The position numbers and the translations under genes are program-made. Under the pieces are notes generated by a model. That model did not search any database and had not been told where the DNA came from. It saw only the letters and a program-made list of their open reading frames with translations. Of a DNA stretch of 64,000 nucleotides, positions 16,718 to 26,454 are shown in pieces; position 1 is the first letter of the stretch; each line of letters starts with the position of its first letter. Source of the stretch: CAVQJU01 sp963729215 (GTDB lineage Bacteria > Acidobacteriota > Vicinamibacteria > Vicinamibacterales > CAVVIG01); contig CAVSND010000030.1 in NCBI GenBank assembly GCA_963729215.1, positions 62,001-126,000 on the forward strand, read 5' to 3'.

Positions 16718-19277
16718 TTGCCCAGCACGAGGGTGAAAGTCAAGCTGCGTCGGGTGTCGTCGTTCGCGGGCCTCACGTTGGCACTCTGGCTGGGCATCCT
16801 CTGGGTTGCCCTGTCGGCCGTGTCAGCGGTATCGGGTTCGAGTCCTGTACGCGCCGCTCGCGGCGTCCCGGCTCCCCAGGCACCGGTTCCCTCCCACGCG
16901 GCGGCTGCTCAGGATATTCCGGCGGACGCCGTCGCCCAGCGTGCGCTGCTCGACAAATACTGCGTCACCTGTCACAACCCCCGAACGAAATCGGGCGGCC
17001 TGGTTCTGGCCAAGGACGCGATTGACGTGGCGCAGCCCCCGGAACACGCTGAAGTCTGGGAAAAGGTCATCCGGAAGCTGCACGGACGGATGATGCCGCC
17101 CCAGGGCATGCCGCGCCCGGACGAGGCGACGCTCGACACCTTCGCGACGTCGCTTGAACGGTCCATCGATCGCGTCGCGCTCACCAGGCCCAACCCTGGC
17201 CGCTCTCCGCTCCACCGGCTGAACCGTTCCGAATATGCCGCCGCCGTACGCGACGTGCTCGCGCTCGACGTGGACGCGACGGCGCTCCTGCCGGCCGATG
17301 ACGAGGCAAACGGGTTCGACAACATCGCCGATGTCCTGAAGGTCTCGCCGTCGCTGCTCGAGCAATATCTGACCGCCGCGCGCAGGATCAGCGCGCTTGC
17401 CGTCGGCGATCCAGGGACGACGCTGGTCGGCACGGTCTACCGCGTGCCGCCCGATCGCGCGCAGGAAGATCACATCGAGGGCCTGCCGCTCGGGACACGA
17501 GGCGGCATCCTTGTGCGGCACAACTTCCCGCTCGACGCCACCTACGAATTCAACGTGGTCCTCCTGCAGAACATCGTCGGCTACGTCCCCGGCCTCGAGT
17601 GGCCGCACGAGCTGGAGATCAGCATCGACGGCGCACGCGTCTTCCTGGCCCCCGTCGGCGGCGCCGAAGACAACAAGCTGTCGGACACGAACCTCGCGCA
17701 GACGAAGGAGACGCTCGATCGCCGGCTTCGAACGCGTGTGCCGGTAACCGCCGGGCCACATGCCGTGGGCGTCACGTTTCTCCGGCGGAACTCGGCAGAG
17801 TCCGACGAACCGCTGCAGCCGTTCACGCGCAATCTCGATCTGCAGGACATGAACGGGTTCCCGACGATCAACTTCGTGCAGATCACCGGGCCCTTCGCCG
17901 CAACCGGACCCGGCGACACGCCGAGCCGCCGGAAGATTTTCGTCTGCCGACCGCCCGACGAACGCGCCGCGGCCGCGCGGACCGGTGGAGACGAGGGGTC
18001 CGCGTGCGCGAAGCAAATCCTCTCGACGCTCGCGCGCCGCGCGTACCGACGGCCTCCGACCGACGCCGAGATCGACAGCCTGCTGGCGTTCTACAACACG
18101 GGCCGCCGCCGCGGCTCGTTCGACACCGGAATCCAGGAATCGCTGACGCTCCTCCTCGCCAGTCCGACGTTTCTTTTCCGCGCCGAGCCGGATCCTCCGC
18201 AGGTTGCCGCGGGCACCATCTATCCGGTCTCGGATTTCGAGCTGGCGTCGCGCCTGTCGTTCTTCTTGTGGAGCACGATTCCCGACGACGAGCTGTTGAG
18301 CGTCGCGGCGCAGGGCAAGCTTCGGGATCCGGGCACGCTGGAGAAGCAGGTGCGGCGCATGCTCGCCGACCCGCGGTCGAAGGCTCTCGTCGACAACTTC
18401 GCCGCGCAGTGGCTGTTCCTGCGGAATCTCCAGAGCTTTGTCCCCGACAGCGACGAATTTCCCAACTGGGACGACAACCTGCGCCAGGCGATGCGAACGG
18501 AAACGAGCCTGTTCTTCGAGAGCATCATGCGCGAGGACCGGAACGTCCTCGATCTGCTGACGGCTGATTACACGTTCGTCAACGAGAGGCTGGCACGGCA
18601 TTACGGCATTCCGAAGGTGTACGGCAGCCAGTTTCGCCGGGTGACGATCACGGATGAGAACCGGCGCGGGCTGCTCGGGCAGGGTTCGGTGCTCGCCGTG
18701 ACGTCCTATCCGAATCGGACGTCGCCCGTCCTGCGCGGCAAGTACATCCTCGAAAATATCCTCGGCACGCCGCCGCCGTCGCCTCCCGCCAACGTGCCGC
18801 CGCTCAAGGAAACGGGCGAAGACGGCCAGGCGCTGTCCCTGAAGGCGCTCATGGAGCAGCACCGATCGAACCCGGCGTGCGCGACCTGCCATCGCGTCAT
18901 GGATCCGCTGGGCTTCTCGCTCGAGAATTTCGATGCCACGGGCAGGTGGCGCCTGAAGGAAGCCGCCGGCGTCGTCGATGCCTCGGGGCAGCTCGCCGAC
19001 GGCTCGCCGGTGGATGGTCCGGCCGCGCTGCGCAAGGCCATCTTGAAGCACCCCGAGCAGTTCGTGCGCACGATGACCGAGAAGATGCTGACGTACGCGC
19101 TCGGCCGCGGCCTCGAGTACCACGATCTGCCGACGGTCAGGTCGATCGCGCGTGATGCCGCCTCGCAGAACAACCGCTTCTCGTCACTCGGTACTGGGCA
19201 TCGTCCGGAGCACGCCATTTCAAATGAAGCTAAAGGCGCCAGATTCCGTCGTAGCGGCCGGATTCAGCCGGCCGTGA
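16718..19277 (+). CDS. PSD1-type cytochrome protein (DUF1587/1592/1588/1585); one frameshift at the 3' end
   Basis: A corrected length of 852 residues. An N-terminal membrane anchor or signal (about 18-40) precedes a cytochrome c domain with CVTCH at residues 82-86 and MMPPQGMP. DUF1587, DUF1595 and DUF1592 segments follow (HRLNRSEYAAAVRDVL, RLSFFLWSTIPDDELL, NRRGLLGQGSVLAVTSYPNR). A second haem-type motif CATCH lies in DUF1588, and DUF1585 ends the protein. The frame breaks at the GG of 19190-19191; without one G it continues VLGIVRSTPFQM, as normal for the family. The last codons and stop are inside a palindromic repeat. The role is unknown; it is always paired with DUF1552. Confidence 0.88.
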
Positions 19278-19302
19278 ACGTCCGCCTGAAGGCGGACGCT
19301 AC
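19251..19302. repeat. twin-hairpin palindromic element (copy A)
   Basis: The element begins GTAGCGGCCGG and ends GCGGACGCTAC, with two internal hairpins (GGCCGGATTCAGCCGGCC and GTCCGCCTGAAGGCGGAC). It overlaps the 3' end of the PSD1 gene, supplying its stop, and ends 12 bases before the DUF1552 start. Related copies are at 20697, 25089, 27351 (half), 33645 and 54787. Confidence 0.85.
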
Positions 19303-19314
19303 GAGAGCATTCTT

Positions 19315-20643
19315 ATGTTCATCACCAAAAAACACATCGCGCGGCGGACGTTCCTGCGGGGCGCGGGCGCGACGCTGGCGCTGCCGCTCCTCGACGCGAT
19401 GGTGCCGGCCCGCACGCTGCTCGCGAAGACCGCCGCCAATCCCACGGCACGCCTGGGATTCGTGTATCTGCCGCACGGCGCCATCATGGACAAATGGACG
19501 CCGGCGACCGAGGGCAAGGGCTTCGAGTTCACCCCGATCCTCAAGCCGCTCGAGCCGTTCCGCGAGTACGTGGACGTCGTGAGCGGCCTCGGGCACCGGG
19601 CGGCCGACACGTCGGCGGTCCACTCGCTGAGCCCGACGACGTGGCTGAGCGGCGTCCGGCCGAAGCCGACGCAGGGCGTGGATGCGTTTGCCGGGATTAC
19701 GGCCGATCAGATCGCCGCGCTGAAAATCGGGCAGGAGACGCCGCTCCCGTCGATTGAAATCGCCACGGAAGATCAGTCGGGCCTCATCGGATCGTGCGAC
19801 CGCGACTACGGGTGCATCTACATGAACACGTTGTCGTGGCGGACGCCGACCACGCCAATGCCGATGGAGATCAACCCGCGCAAGGTGTTCGAGCGGATGT
19901 TCGGCCAGGGCGGCAGCCCCGCGGAACGCCAGGCGCGGACGGAAAGCGACCGCAGCATCCTCGATGCGGTGACGCAGCAGATCAAGGATCTGCAGCGCAG
20001 CCTCGGCCGCAAGGACACGGTCACGGTGAACGACTATCTCGAAAGCGTCCGCGAGATCGAGCGGCGCCTTCAGGTGGCCGGGCACGAACAGCAGACCAGC
20101 CTCGATCTGCCCCCGGCGCCCGTCGGCATCCCGTTCAACTTCGAAGAGCACATCACGCTGATGTACGACCTCATGGCGCTCGCCTACCAGGCGAACATCA
20201 CCCGCGTCTTCACGTATATGGTGGCGCGCGAGGAGAGCAACAAGACGTACCCGCAGGTGGACGTCCACGAAGGACACCACGCGACGTCGCACCACCAGAA
20301 CAGGCCGGAAAAAATCGAGAAGCTGGTCAGGATCCAGACGTACCACATCGGCTTGTTCGCGGAGTTCCTCAAGAAGCTCAACTCGATTCAGGACGGCGAC
20401 GGCACGCTGCTCGATCATTCGCTGATCCTCTACGGCAGCAACATGAGCAACAGCAACGTGCACAACCACTTTCCGCTGCCCAACCTTGTCGTCGGCCGCG
20501 CCGCCGGCAACCATCAGGGAGGCAGGCACCTGAAGTATCCGGACCACACCCCCATGACGAACCTCGTGTTGTCGATGCTGGACAAGGTCGGCGTACCGAT
20601 GGATACGCTGGGCGACAGCACCGGACCGCTCGAAAACGCCTGA
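19315..20643 (+). CDS. DUF1552 protein with Tat signal
   Basis: A 442-residue protein. A twin-arginine leader (RRTFLRGAGATLALPLL, residues 10-26) is followed by the DUF1552 core: LGFVYLPHGAIMDKWTP, HSLSPTTWLSG, SIEIATEDQSGLIGSCD, NDYLESVREIERRL and LDHSLILYGSNMSNSN. It is exported folded, which suggests a cofactor, although none is known. It follows the PSD1 cytochrome gene and precedes the ankyrin gene by one base, an arrangement that recurs in Acidobacteriota and Planctomycetota and suggests a periplasmic complex. Confidence 0.88.
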   Translation: MFITKKHIARRTFLRGAGATLALPLLDAMVPARTLLAKTAANPTARLGFVYLPHGAIMDKWTPATEGKGFEFTPILKPLEPFREYVDVVSGLGHRAADTSAVHSLSPTTWLSGVRPKPTQGVDAFAGITADQIAALKIGQETPLPSIEIATEDQSGLIGSCDRDYGCIYMNTLSWRTPTTPMPMEINPRKVFERMFGQGGSPAERQARTESDRSILDAVTQQIKDLQRSLGRKDTVTVNDYLESVREIERRLQVAGHEQQTSLDLPPAPVGIPFNFEEHITLMYDLMALAYQANITRVFTYMVAREESNKTYPQVDVHEGHHATSHHQNRPEKIEKLVRIQTYHIGLFAEFLKKLNSIQDGDGTLLDHSLILYGSNMSNSNVHNHFPLPNLVVGRAAGNHQGGRHLKYPDHTPMTNLVLSMLDKVGVPMDTLGDSTGPLENA

Positions 20644-20644
20644 C

Positions 20645-22246
20645 ATGCGCGCGAAGTGGCTGCTCCACGCGGGGTTCGCACTTGCATTGGCGGTGCGTAG
20701 CGTCTGCCTTCAGGCAGACGGACAGGACGTCCGGCTGAAGCCGGACGCTACGGGTGTTCGTCTGGTGGAGGCCGTAAAAGCTGGCGACAAGGCCGCCATC
20801 ACGACGCTGCTGAAGCAGAAGTCCGGCATCAATACGCCCGAACCGGACGGCACGACCGCGCTGCACTGGGCTGTTCGCCAGGACGATCTGGAGCTGACCG
20901 ATCGCCTGCTGCGCGCCGGCGCTGACGTCAAGGCGGCGAATCGGTACGGGATCACACCGCTCTATCTGGCCAGCCTCAACGGCAACGCCGCCGTCATCGA
21001 CAAACTGATCAAAGCCGGCGCAGACGCGAACGCCGCCGTGACTGAAGGCGAGACGGCGCTGATGACCGCTGCCCGCTCCGGCCACGTCGAGGCCGCCAGG
21101 GCACTGATCGCGCACGGGGCCGTGGTCGATGCCCGCGAGCAGTGGCGCGGCCAGACGGCGCTCATGTGGGCCGCGGCCGAGGGCCACGCGGACATGATCA
21201 AGGAGCTCGCCGCCCGCGGCGCAGACGTCAACGCGCGGTCAACCACGCAGCAGTGGGAACGCCAGGTGACCGCCGAGCCTCGCGAAAAATGGCTGCCGCC
21301 GGGCGGACTCACGCCGATGCTCTTCGCGAGCCGACAGGGATGCGTCGAGTGCGTGCGGGTGCTCGCTTCACTCGGCGCCGACGTGAACGCCACCGACCAG
21401 GACGGCATCAGCCCGATGATCTCGGCGATCATCAACGGGCATTTCGATGTCGCGGGCGCACTGCTCGAAAAGAACGCCGACCCCAACATTGCTGATGCGA
21501 CGGGCCGGACGCCGCTGTATTCGGCCGTGGACCTGAACACCGTGCCCGACTCGAACCGTCCGGCGCCCCACGTCGTCGACAACCAGATGAGCGCGATGGA
21601 GCTGATCGCGTCCCTTCTCGACCACGGCGCGAACCCAAACGCGCGGCTGAAGAAACAACAGCCGTACCGGACGAAGGTCGACCGCGGCAGCGACAGCATG
21701 CTCGGCGCCGGGACGACCCCGTTCCTGCGGGCGGCCAGGGCCGGCGACGCGCCGGCCATGCGACTCCTGCTCAAACGGGGCGCGGATCCGAAGATCGCCA
21801 CGGGCTCTGACGTCCCGGTTGACGTCAGCCAGCCCGCGCGGCGCGCGCCCGGGGGCATCAACGCCCTGATGGCGGCGGCCGGACTGGGCTCGAAGGAAGA
21901 GGATACGGTCGGCCGCAGGAAGACCGAACGTCAGTCGATCGAAGCGATCCAGGTATGCCTCGAAGCCGGCGTAGACATCAACGCCGTGGACGGCCGGGGT
22001 CAGACCGCCTTGTACGGCGCGGCGCTGCAGGGTTACGACGAGGTCGTGAAATTTCTCCTCGCGCACGGCGCGAAACTCGACATCAAGGATCAGCGCGGTT
22101 TCACCGCGCTTGACGCCGCCGAAGGAAAGGCCGGCGGGTTCGGCTTCGGCGGCGGCTCCGCCAATCCGCACCCGGCCACCGCGAAGATCCTCCGGGACTC
22201 GATGAGCCCGCCCGCAACTCCGACGTCAACTCAGCAGGTCCGATAG
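20645..22246 (+). CDS. exported ankyrin-repeat protein
   Basis: A 533-residue protein. A signal-like N-terminus (MRAKWLLHAGFALALAV) runs directly into residues 18-36 encoded by a palindromic repeat element. About ten ankyrin repeats follow (TALHWAVRQDDLELTDRLL, TPLYLASLNGNAAVIDKLI, TALMTAARSGHVEAARALI, and so on), with longer insertions around residues 200-225 and 290-360. Ankyrin repeats mediate protein binding, and export suggests a periplasmic scaffold. It begins two bases after the DUF1552 stop, so it is cotranscribed with the PSD1/DUF1552 pair and may organise them. The ligand is unknown. Confidence 0.85.
   Translation: MRAKWLLHAGFALALAVRSVCLQADGQDVRLKPDATGVRLVEAVKAGDKAAITTLLKQKSGINTPEPDGTTALHWAVRQDDLELTDRLLRAGADVKAANRYGITPLYLASLNGNAAVIDKLIKAGADANAAVTEGETALMTAARSGHVEAARALIAHGAVVDAREQWRGQTALMWAAAEGHADMIKELAARGADVNARSTTQQWERQVTAEPREKWLPPGGLTPMLFASRQGCVECVRVLASLGADVNATDQDGISPMISAIINGHFDVAGALLEKNADPNIADATGRTPLYSAVDLNTVPDSNRPAPHVVDNQMSAMELIASLLDHGANPNARLKKQQPYRTKVDRGSDSMLGAGTTPFLRAARAGDAPAMRLLLKRGADPKIATGSDVPVDVSQPARRAPGGINALMAAAGLGSKEEDTVGRRKTERQSIEAIQVCLEAGVDINAVDGRGQTALYGAALQGYDEVVKFLLAHGAKLDIKDQRGFTALDAAEGKAGGFGFGGGSANPHPATAKILRDSMSPPATPTSTQQVR
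20697..20751. repeat. twin-hairpin palindromic element (copy B), inside the ankyrin gene
   Basis: GTAGCGTCTGCC ... GGACGCTAC with hairpins GTCTGCCTTCAGGCAGAC and GTCCGGCTGAAGCCGGAC. This copy is translated as part of the ankyrin protein (codons 18-36), between the signal peptide and the first repeat. Confidence 0.85.
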
Positions 22247-22273
22247 CGCACGGCTCTTCTGGATTTTCCACAC

Positions 22274-23654
22274 GTGCCCCTGCGAGCTGGCCTGATCGTT
22301 TTTGTGGCGCTTGCAGGGCTCGCCCTGCCGCTTGCCGCGCCGGCGGCACCGACCGACGACCCTAACGCACGCATCCTCAGGGTGGAGCGCTGGCTCAAGG
22401 CAGTGCTCAGCCATCAGCCCGGCCAGAAGGACGATGCGGTCAGCGAGGTCGCGGCGTGGTCGAATGCCGATCTCCGCACGCTGGGCTTCGACGAGCGCGT
22501 CCTCGTCGAGCTGATGCGGAATCCCGCAGTCAAGCAGCTGAAAGCTGCGATCCCGACAGGCCGCGGGCGTCCGCTGGCTGACCTATACCTCCTGGCAGCT
22601 GCACAGGCTCCGCGTTCTGAGTTGCGCGGGCGGCGGCCTGGTCTCCTCACGCGACTGCCGGGATCTCAACGCCGGGGACGAAATCGATGCCCGCTTGAGC
22701 CGCCTCGCAAATCTGGCGGCGCAGTCGCGAGCCCTCGGCGACGACAACTACGTCGTCCGGCGCGGTGCGCTGCTTCACGGGGATGTCGCGATGTCCGCGG
22801 AAGCGCTGGGATGGGCCGGCGCCGACGCAGGAAGCGGCGGCCCGCTGCGGGTCGCCGTGGAAGACGGCCGGGAAACCAGCCTGAGGGTGGGCGCGCTCCA
22901 CTGGGAGTTCGCCCGGGCGCTCTTCGATGCCGTGAAGCCCGGACCCGACGAGATGGTCCGCCGCTGGTATGTCGCCACCAGCAGCTGGATGCAGGGCCGC
23001 GAGCAGCACGATACGGAGCATCTCAAACGCGCGCGGCAACTGTTCCCCGACGACGCCGAGATCCTCTTTTGGAGTGGCTGCCAGCAGGAGGTCTACGCGA
23101 GCCCGATGATTCAGGCGGTGGCGCGCTCGGCGGTCCTTCCCACCGGGTATCACGTCGATGTCCCGCCGCAAGGTCCGGCGCTCGCCGATGCCGAGACGTT
23201 TTTCCGGCGCGCGCTGAACGTCAACCCAGGATTGGTCGAGGGCCGCGTGCGTCTGGGGCATGTGCTGCTGGCCCAGGGCAAGGTTCAGGAGGCGGCGGAC
23301 GAGTTGCGCGAGGCCGCCCCGGCGGCCGACGAGCCGCAGCTCCGATACTTCGCCGCGTTGTTTCTCGGCACGGCGGAAGAAGAGTTGGGCCATTTCGACG
23401 CCGCACGCGACCAGTACAAGCGAGCCGCCGCGCTTTACCCGCGTGCCCAGGCCCCCTACCTGGCGCTGAGCGCGCTGATTTCGCGACGGGGCGATCGCGC
23501 GGGCGCACGGAATGAGGTGCAGCGTGTCTTCGAGCTCCCCGCTGCGCCGCCGCGGCGGGACGATCCGTGGTGGGATTACACGATCTTCCAGGCGCGCAAC
23601 GTCGACGCGCTGTTCAAACGACTGCACGAGTTGTTCCCGGTGCCCGAGCCATGA
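22274..23654 (+). CDS. secreted TPR protein; one frameshift
   Basis: A GTG start at 22274 opens a signal peptide (MPLRAGLIVFVALAGLALP, cut near PAAP) and a helical N-terminal part (RVERWLKAVLSHQPGQKDDA). The frame changes around 22575-22600 and continues through ALHWEFARALFDAVKP to the end. The C-terminal half has tetratricopeptide-like helix pairs (AETFFRRALNVNPGLVEGRV, AARDQYKRAAALYPRAQAPY). One extra base gives 459 residues. It overlaps the VWA gene by ATGA, and both follow the PSD1/DUF1552/ankyrin genes, so a joint envelope role is likely. Partners are unknown. Confidence 0.75.
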
Positions 23655-24529
23655 GGCTGCGACGAGGCCCTGTAATCCTCGTGGTCGCGACGTACCTGGC
23701 GGTATCGGTTGTCGTCGTGCGAACGCAGGACGTGACTTTCTCGAGCCGCATCGAGGCCGTGCGCGTCGACGTGCTGGTGACCGACAACGGCCAGCCCGTT
23801 CGCGGCCTGGGTCCGGCCGATTTCGAGATCAGGGATAACGGGGTCGTGCAGCAAGTCGACCTGGTCAGCTTCGATCAGGTGCCGCTGAACGCCATCCTGG
23901 CGCTCGATATGAGCGACAGCGTCGCCGGCGAGCGCCTGGATCGATTGCGCGCCGCGGGCAACGCCGTTCTCACGGGCCTGAAGCCCGCCGATCAGTCGGC
24001 GCTCGTCACGTTCAGTCACGTCGTGCAGCTGGGCGCGAAGCTGACGCACGACGTCGGACTGGTGCGCGCGGCTCTCGTGCGGGCAGCCGGCACGGGCAAT
24101 ACGGCGCTGTTCGACGGCACGTACGCAGGAATCACGGTCGGCGGAACAGAGGCCGGGCGGGCACTGTTGATTGTGTTCAGCGACGGACTCGACACTTCGA
24201 GCTGGCTGACCGCCGACAAGGTGCTCGACGCGGCCCGGCGATCCGACGTGATCGTCTATGCGGTGTCAGTGCGATCGCCGACTAAACCCGATTTCCTGCG
24301 CGACCTGACGTCGCTGACATCCGGGCGGCTCTTCGAGGTCGAAAAGACCGAAAGCCTCGAGGCCGTCTTCGTGGGCATCCTCGAGGAGTTCCGCCACCGC
24401 TACCTGGTGAGCTACACGCCGCGTGGCGTCTCCCCGGAAGGCTGGCACAAGCTGGACGTTCGCGTGAAGCGAAAGGCGGTCGTCAGGGCGCGGCCGGGCT
24501 ACCAGTCCGCGCCAGCCGCCGCGAAATGA
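23651..24529 (+). CDS. VWFA-related acidobacterial domain protein, secreted
   Basis: A 292-residue protein with a hydrophobic leader (about 7-23), then the characteristic VEVRVDVLVTDxxGxPVxGL-like segment (RVDVLVTDNGQPVRGLGPAD). A von Willebrand A domain follows with the metal-ion adhesion motif DMSDS at residues 86-90. Downstream strands (ALFDGTYAGI, LIVFSDGLDTSSW) and the C-terminal RYLVSYTP are typical of the TIGR03436 family that is expanded in Acidobacteriota. It probably binds a protein partner in the periplasm through a divalent cation. It is coupled to the TPR gene by ATGA. Confidence 0.85.
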   Translation: MRLRRGPVILVVATYLAVSVVVVRTQDVTFSSRIEAVRVDVLVTDNGQPVRGLGPADFEIRDNGVVQQVDLVSFDQVPLNAILALDMSDSVAGERLDRLRAAGNAVLTGLKPADQSALVTFSHVVQLGAKLTHDVGLVRAALVRAAGTGNTALFDGTYAGITVGGTEAGRALLIVFSDGLDTSSWLTADKVLDAARRSDVIVYAVSVRSPTKPDFLRDLTSLTSGRLFEVEKTESLEAVFVGILEEFRHRYLVSYTPRGVSPEGWHKLDVRVKRKAVVRARPGYQSAPAAAK

Positions 24530-24535
24530 CGCGCG

Positions 24536-25066
24536 TTACTTGATCGTCATCGGCACGGTCGCGGCGTGCTGTTCCCACGCGAGCTTCAGTTCGACCTTGC
24601 CCGAGCCCTGGTCGGTCAGTGTGTAGTGCAGCGTCTCGACGGGCGCCGGCGGCTTCGACATCGTCATCTTGACGCGGCCGAGGTCCTGCGAAGCCGCGTA
24701 GCTCAGGCCCCACTGCCCCGTCTGTTTGTTGATGATCAGCTGCCAGTTGTCGGGGTCTTTCACCCACACGTAAAGCGTGTAGGTGCCCTTCGGGACCGTG
24801 AGGCCGCCCACGTCGAGATCGGCGTCTGTGTGGAACGTGGTCGCCGAGTTCGCGCCCGCCCGCCACGCCGGGTACGTCGGATCCCTCGACAGGAGGCCGC
24901 CGTCGCCGAAGATCTTCCGGCCGCGCACCGACGGCGCGGAATAACGCACGCTCAGATTCTTCCCCGCCACCGTCACGGTGGCCGTGGCCGGAGGGCTCTG
25001 CGCCCAGACGGCAGTGGCGTTGACGACAAACAAGGCGGCACTGCACGTCAGGAGGAATTTCGACAT
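24536..25066 (-). CDS. DUF2911 family secreted protein
   Basis: A 176-residue protein with a signal peptide (MSKFLLTCSAALFVVNATAVWAQ). The family core is SVRYSAPSVRGRKIFGD, WRAGANSATTFHTDADL, GLTVPKGTYTLYVWVKD and WQLIINKQTGQWGLSY. DUF2911 is a beta-rich domain of unknown function, common in Bacteroidota and Acidobacteriota. The ATG at 25066 has GAGGA five bases upstream. The longer in-frame extension to 25153 is translated palindromic repeat and is rejected. It converges on the VWA gene with a six-base gap. Confidence 0.82.
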   Translation of the reverse strand: MSKFLLTCSAALFVVNATAVWAQSPPATATVTVAGKNLSVRYSAPSVRGRKIFGDGGLLSRDPTYPAWRAGANSATTFHTDADLDVGGLTVPKGTYTLYVWVKDPDNWQLIINKQTGQWGLSYAASQDLGRVKMTMSKPPAPVETLHYTLTDQGSGKVELKLAWEQHAATVPMTIK

Positions 25067-25088
25067 AAGGGTCCTCATCGCACTGGGT

Positions 25089-25141
25089 GTAGCGTCCGCC
25101 TTCAGGCGGACGGCGAACGGCCGGCTGAAGCCGGCCGCTAC
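25089..25141. repeat. twin-hairpin palindromic element (copy C)
   Basis: GTAGCGTCCGCC ... GGCCGCTAC with hairpins GTCCGCCTTCAGGCGGAC and GGCCGGCTGAAGCCGGCC, lying between the DUF2911 start and the MetE-like stop. Confidence 0.85.
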
Positions 25142-25159
25142 ATGGTTCGGCAAATCGTT

Positions 25160-26338
25160 CTAATACTCATCAGCGAGCGCAAAACGCGGGTCCGCGGCGA
25201 GGCACGGCGCCTCTGGCAGCCCGATTTCCTTTCGAACGATATTGGTGCCGCGCACGATCGCGACCATCTTGTAGAACGCGATGCGCCGCGACATGCCTTC
25301 CCGCCCGAATCCGCAGTCGCTCGTCACGACCAGGCGCTCGACCGGGATGTACTGCAGCGCCTTGCGAATGACGGCCGCGACCTGATCGGGCGTCTCCACC
25401 TGGAGGTTCCGGTGATCGACGACGCCGATCGCGATTTTCTTCCCGGTGATCGTCCTGCCGATGGCCTCGAGATCCAGGCCGTCGTTGGCGCACGTCTCGA
25501 ACGTCATCACGTCGACGTCGAGCTTGTCGAGCAGCGGCAGGGCGCTCGCATAAGACTGATTCGTCGCGTAGAGGCGCTGCTGCGCGGGATTGCCCCAGCA
25601 CGTGTGACACCAGACCTCCGTGGTGTCGCGCAGGCCTTTCACGGTGCGGTTGAACGTGTCGACGAAGAACTCGGGGCCGAGCAGCGGCGCGCCGCCGCCG
25701 CGCTGGATTCCGGCAAGGTGAATGTTTGGCTCTTCCATCTGGATGATGGCGCACCCCGCATTCGCCAGATCCCCCAGTTCGGCACGCATGGCATCGGCGA
25801 GCGCAAACAGCAGATCCTCCTGGCTCGCGTAGTGATCGTTGCCGATCGACGTGCCAATGAGGTCCGGCACGATCGTCCCGAACTTGACCGGCCTCGACGT
25901 GAGCCCCTGCGCCACCTTCCACAGATAGGTGTAGTGCAGCGAGCCGCGTTCGACCGGTCCGACGCAACGCGGCATCACGCGGCTTTCCATCACTTCGAAG
26001 ATAATGTCCCCCTTGCGCGTGCCGCCGTAGCCCTTCCTGGTGCGGTGGTAATCGCCGCCGCCGAGGCCCTTGAACCGGCGCGCCGGGTACTGGAACCAGC
26101 TCATGCCGCCGACGTCGGAGTCGAAGCGCGCGTCGCCGTCAGTGACGATATCGAGGCCGGCTCGTTCCTGGTCGCGGATGAACGTGCCAACGGCGTCGGT
26201 GTACTGCTCGCGGAAACGTGCGTCGGCGATGGCGTCGCGGAATGAACGTTGACCGAGGTTCTCGACGTACCACGCGGGCCGCGGAAGCGAGCCGGTGATC
26301 GTCGTCGGCAGGGTCATCGAGTCGGTTGTCTTGGGCAT
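25160..26338 (-). CDS. MetE-like (cobalamin-independent methionine synthase catalytic-domain) protein
   Basis: A 392-residue cytoplasmic TIM-barrel enzyme resembling only the C-terminal half of MetE. Expected zinc ligands are visible: CHTC (His and Cys), the Glu-containing MTFETCAND region and SDCGFG (Cys). The N-terminus has TITGSLPRP and the substrate-binding segment IVTDGDARFDSDVGG. Single-domain members act on small methyl donors or other thiol acceptors, so full methionine synthase activity is not assured. The start is ATG at 26338, with an in-frame ATG at 26317 as alternative. It is divergent from the dehydrogenase gene with a gap of about 116 bases. Confidence 0.8.
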   Translation of the reverse strand: MPKTTDSMTLPTTITGSLPRPAWYVENLGQRSFRDAIADARFREQYTDAVGTFIRDQERAGLDIVTDGDARFDSDVGGMSWFQYPARRFKGLGGGDYHRTRKGYGGTRKGDIIFEVMESRVMPRCVGPVERGSLHYTYLWKVAQGLTSRPVKFGTIVPDLIGTSIGNDHYASQEDLLFALADAMRAELGDLANAGCAIIQMEEPNIHLAGIQRGGGAPLLGPEFFVDTFNRTVKGLRDTTEVWCHTCWGNPAQQRLYATNQSYASALPLLDKLDVDVMTFETCANDGLDLEAIGRTITGKKIAIGVVDHRNLQVETPDQVAAVIRKALQYIPVERLVVTSDCGFGREGMSRRIAFYKMVAIVRGTNIVRKEIGLPEAPCLAADPRFALADEY

Positions 26339-26454
26339 CGGTCTTCGTATTCGCGTTGAGGGCCACGCACGTGGGATCTTTGACGCGTCCGGGCTGGCCG
26401 GGGGTTCTCGTTAAGGTCGGTGACAGTTTAACTCTGCAGGAGAATTTCAGACAT

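Noticed and set aside
16823..19123. 766-codon open frame on the minus strand
   Set aside because: It is antisense to the PSD1 cytochrome gene, has Arg/Gly/Val-rich composition with no family match, and exists because of codon bias on the other strand.
25067..25153. N-terminal extension of the DUF2911 protein
   Set aside because: The 29 extra residues are translation of twin-hairpin repeat copy C; a normal signal peptide with a good ribosome binding site starts at 25066.
25160..26338. Full methionine synthase MetE
   Set aside because: Only the C-terminal-type catalytic barrel (392 residues) is present; MetE is about twice as long, so the gene symbol metE is not used.
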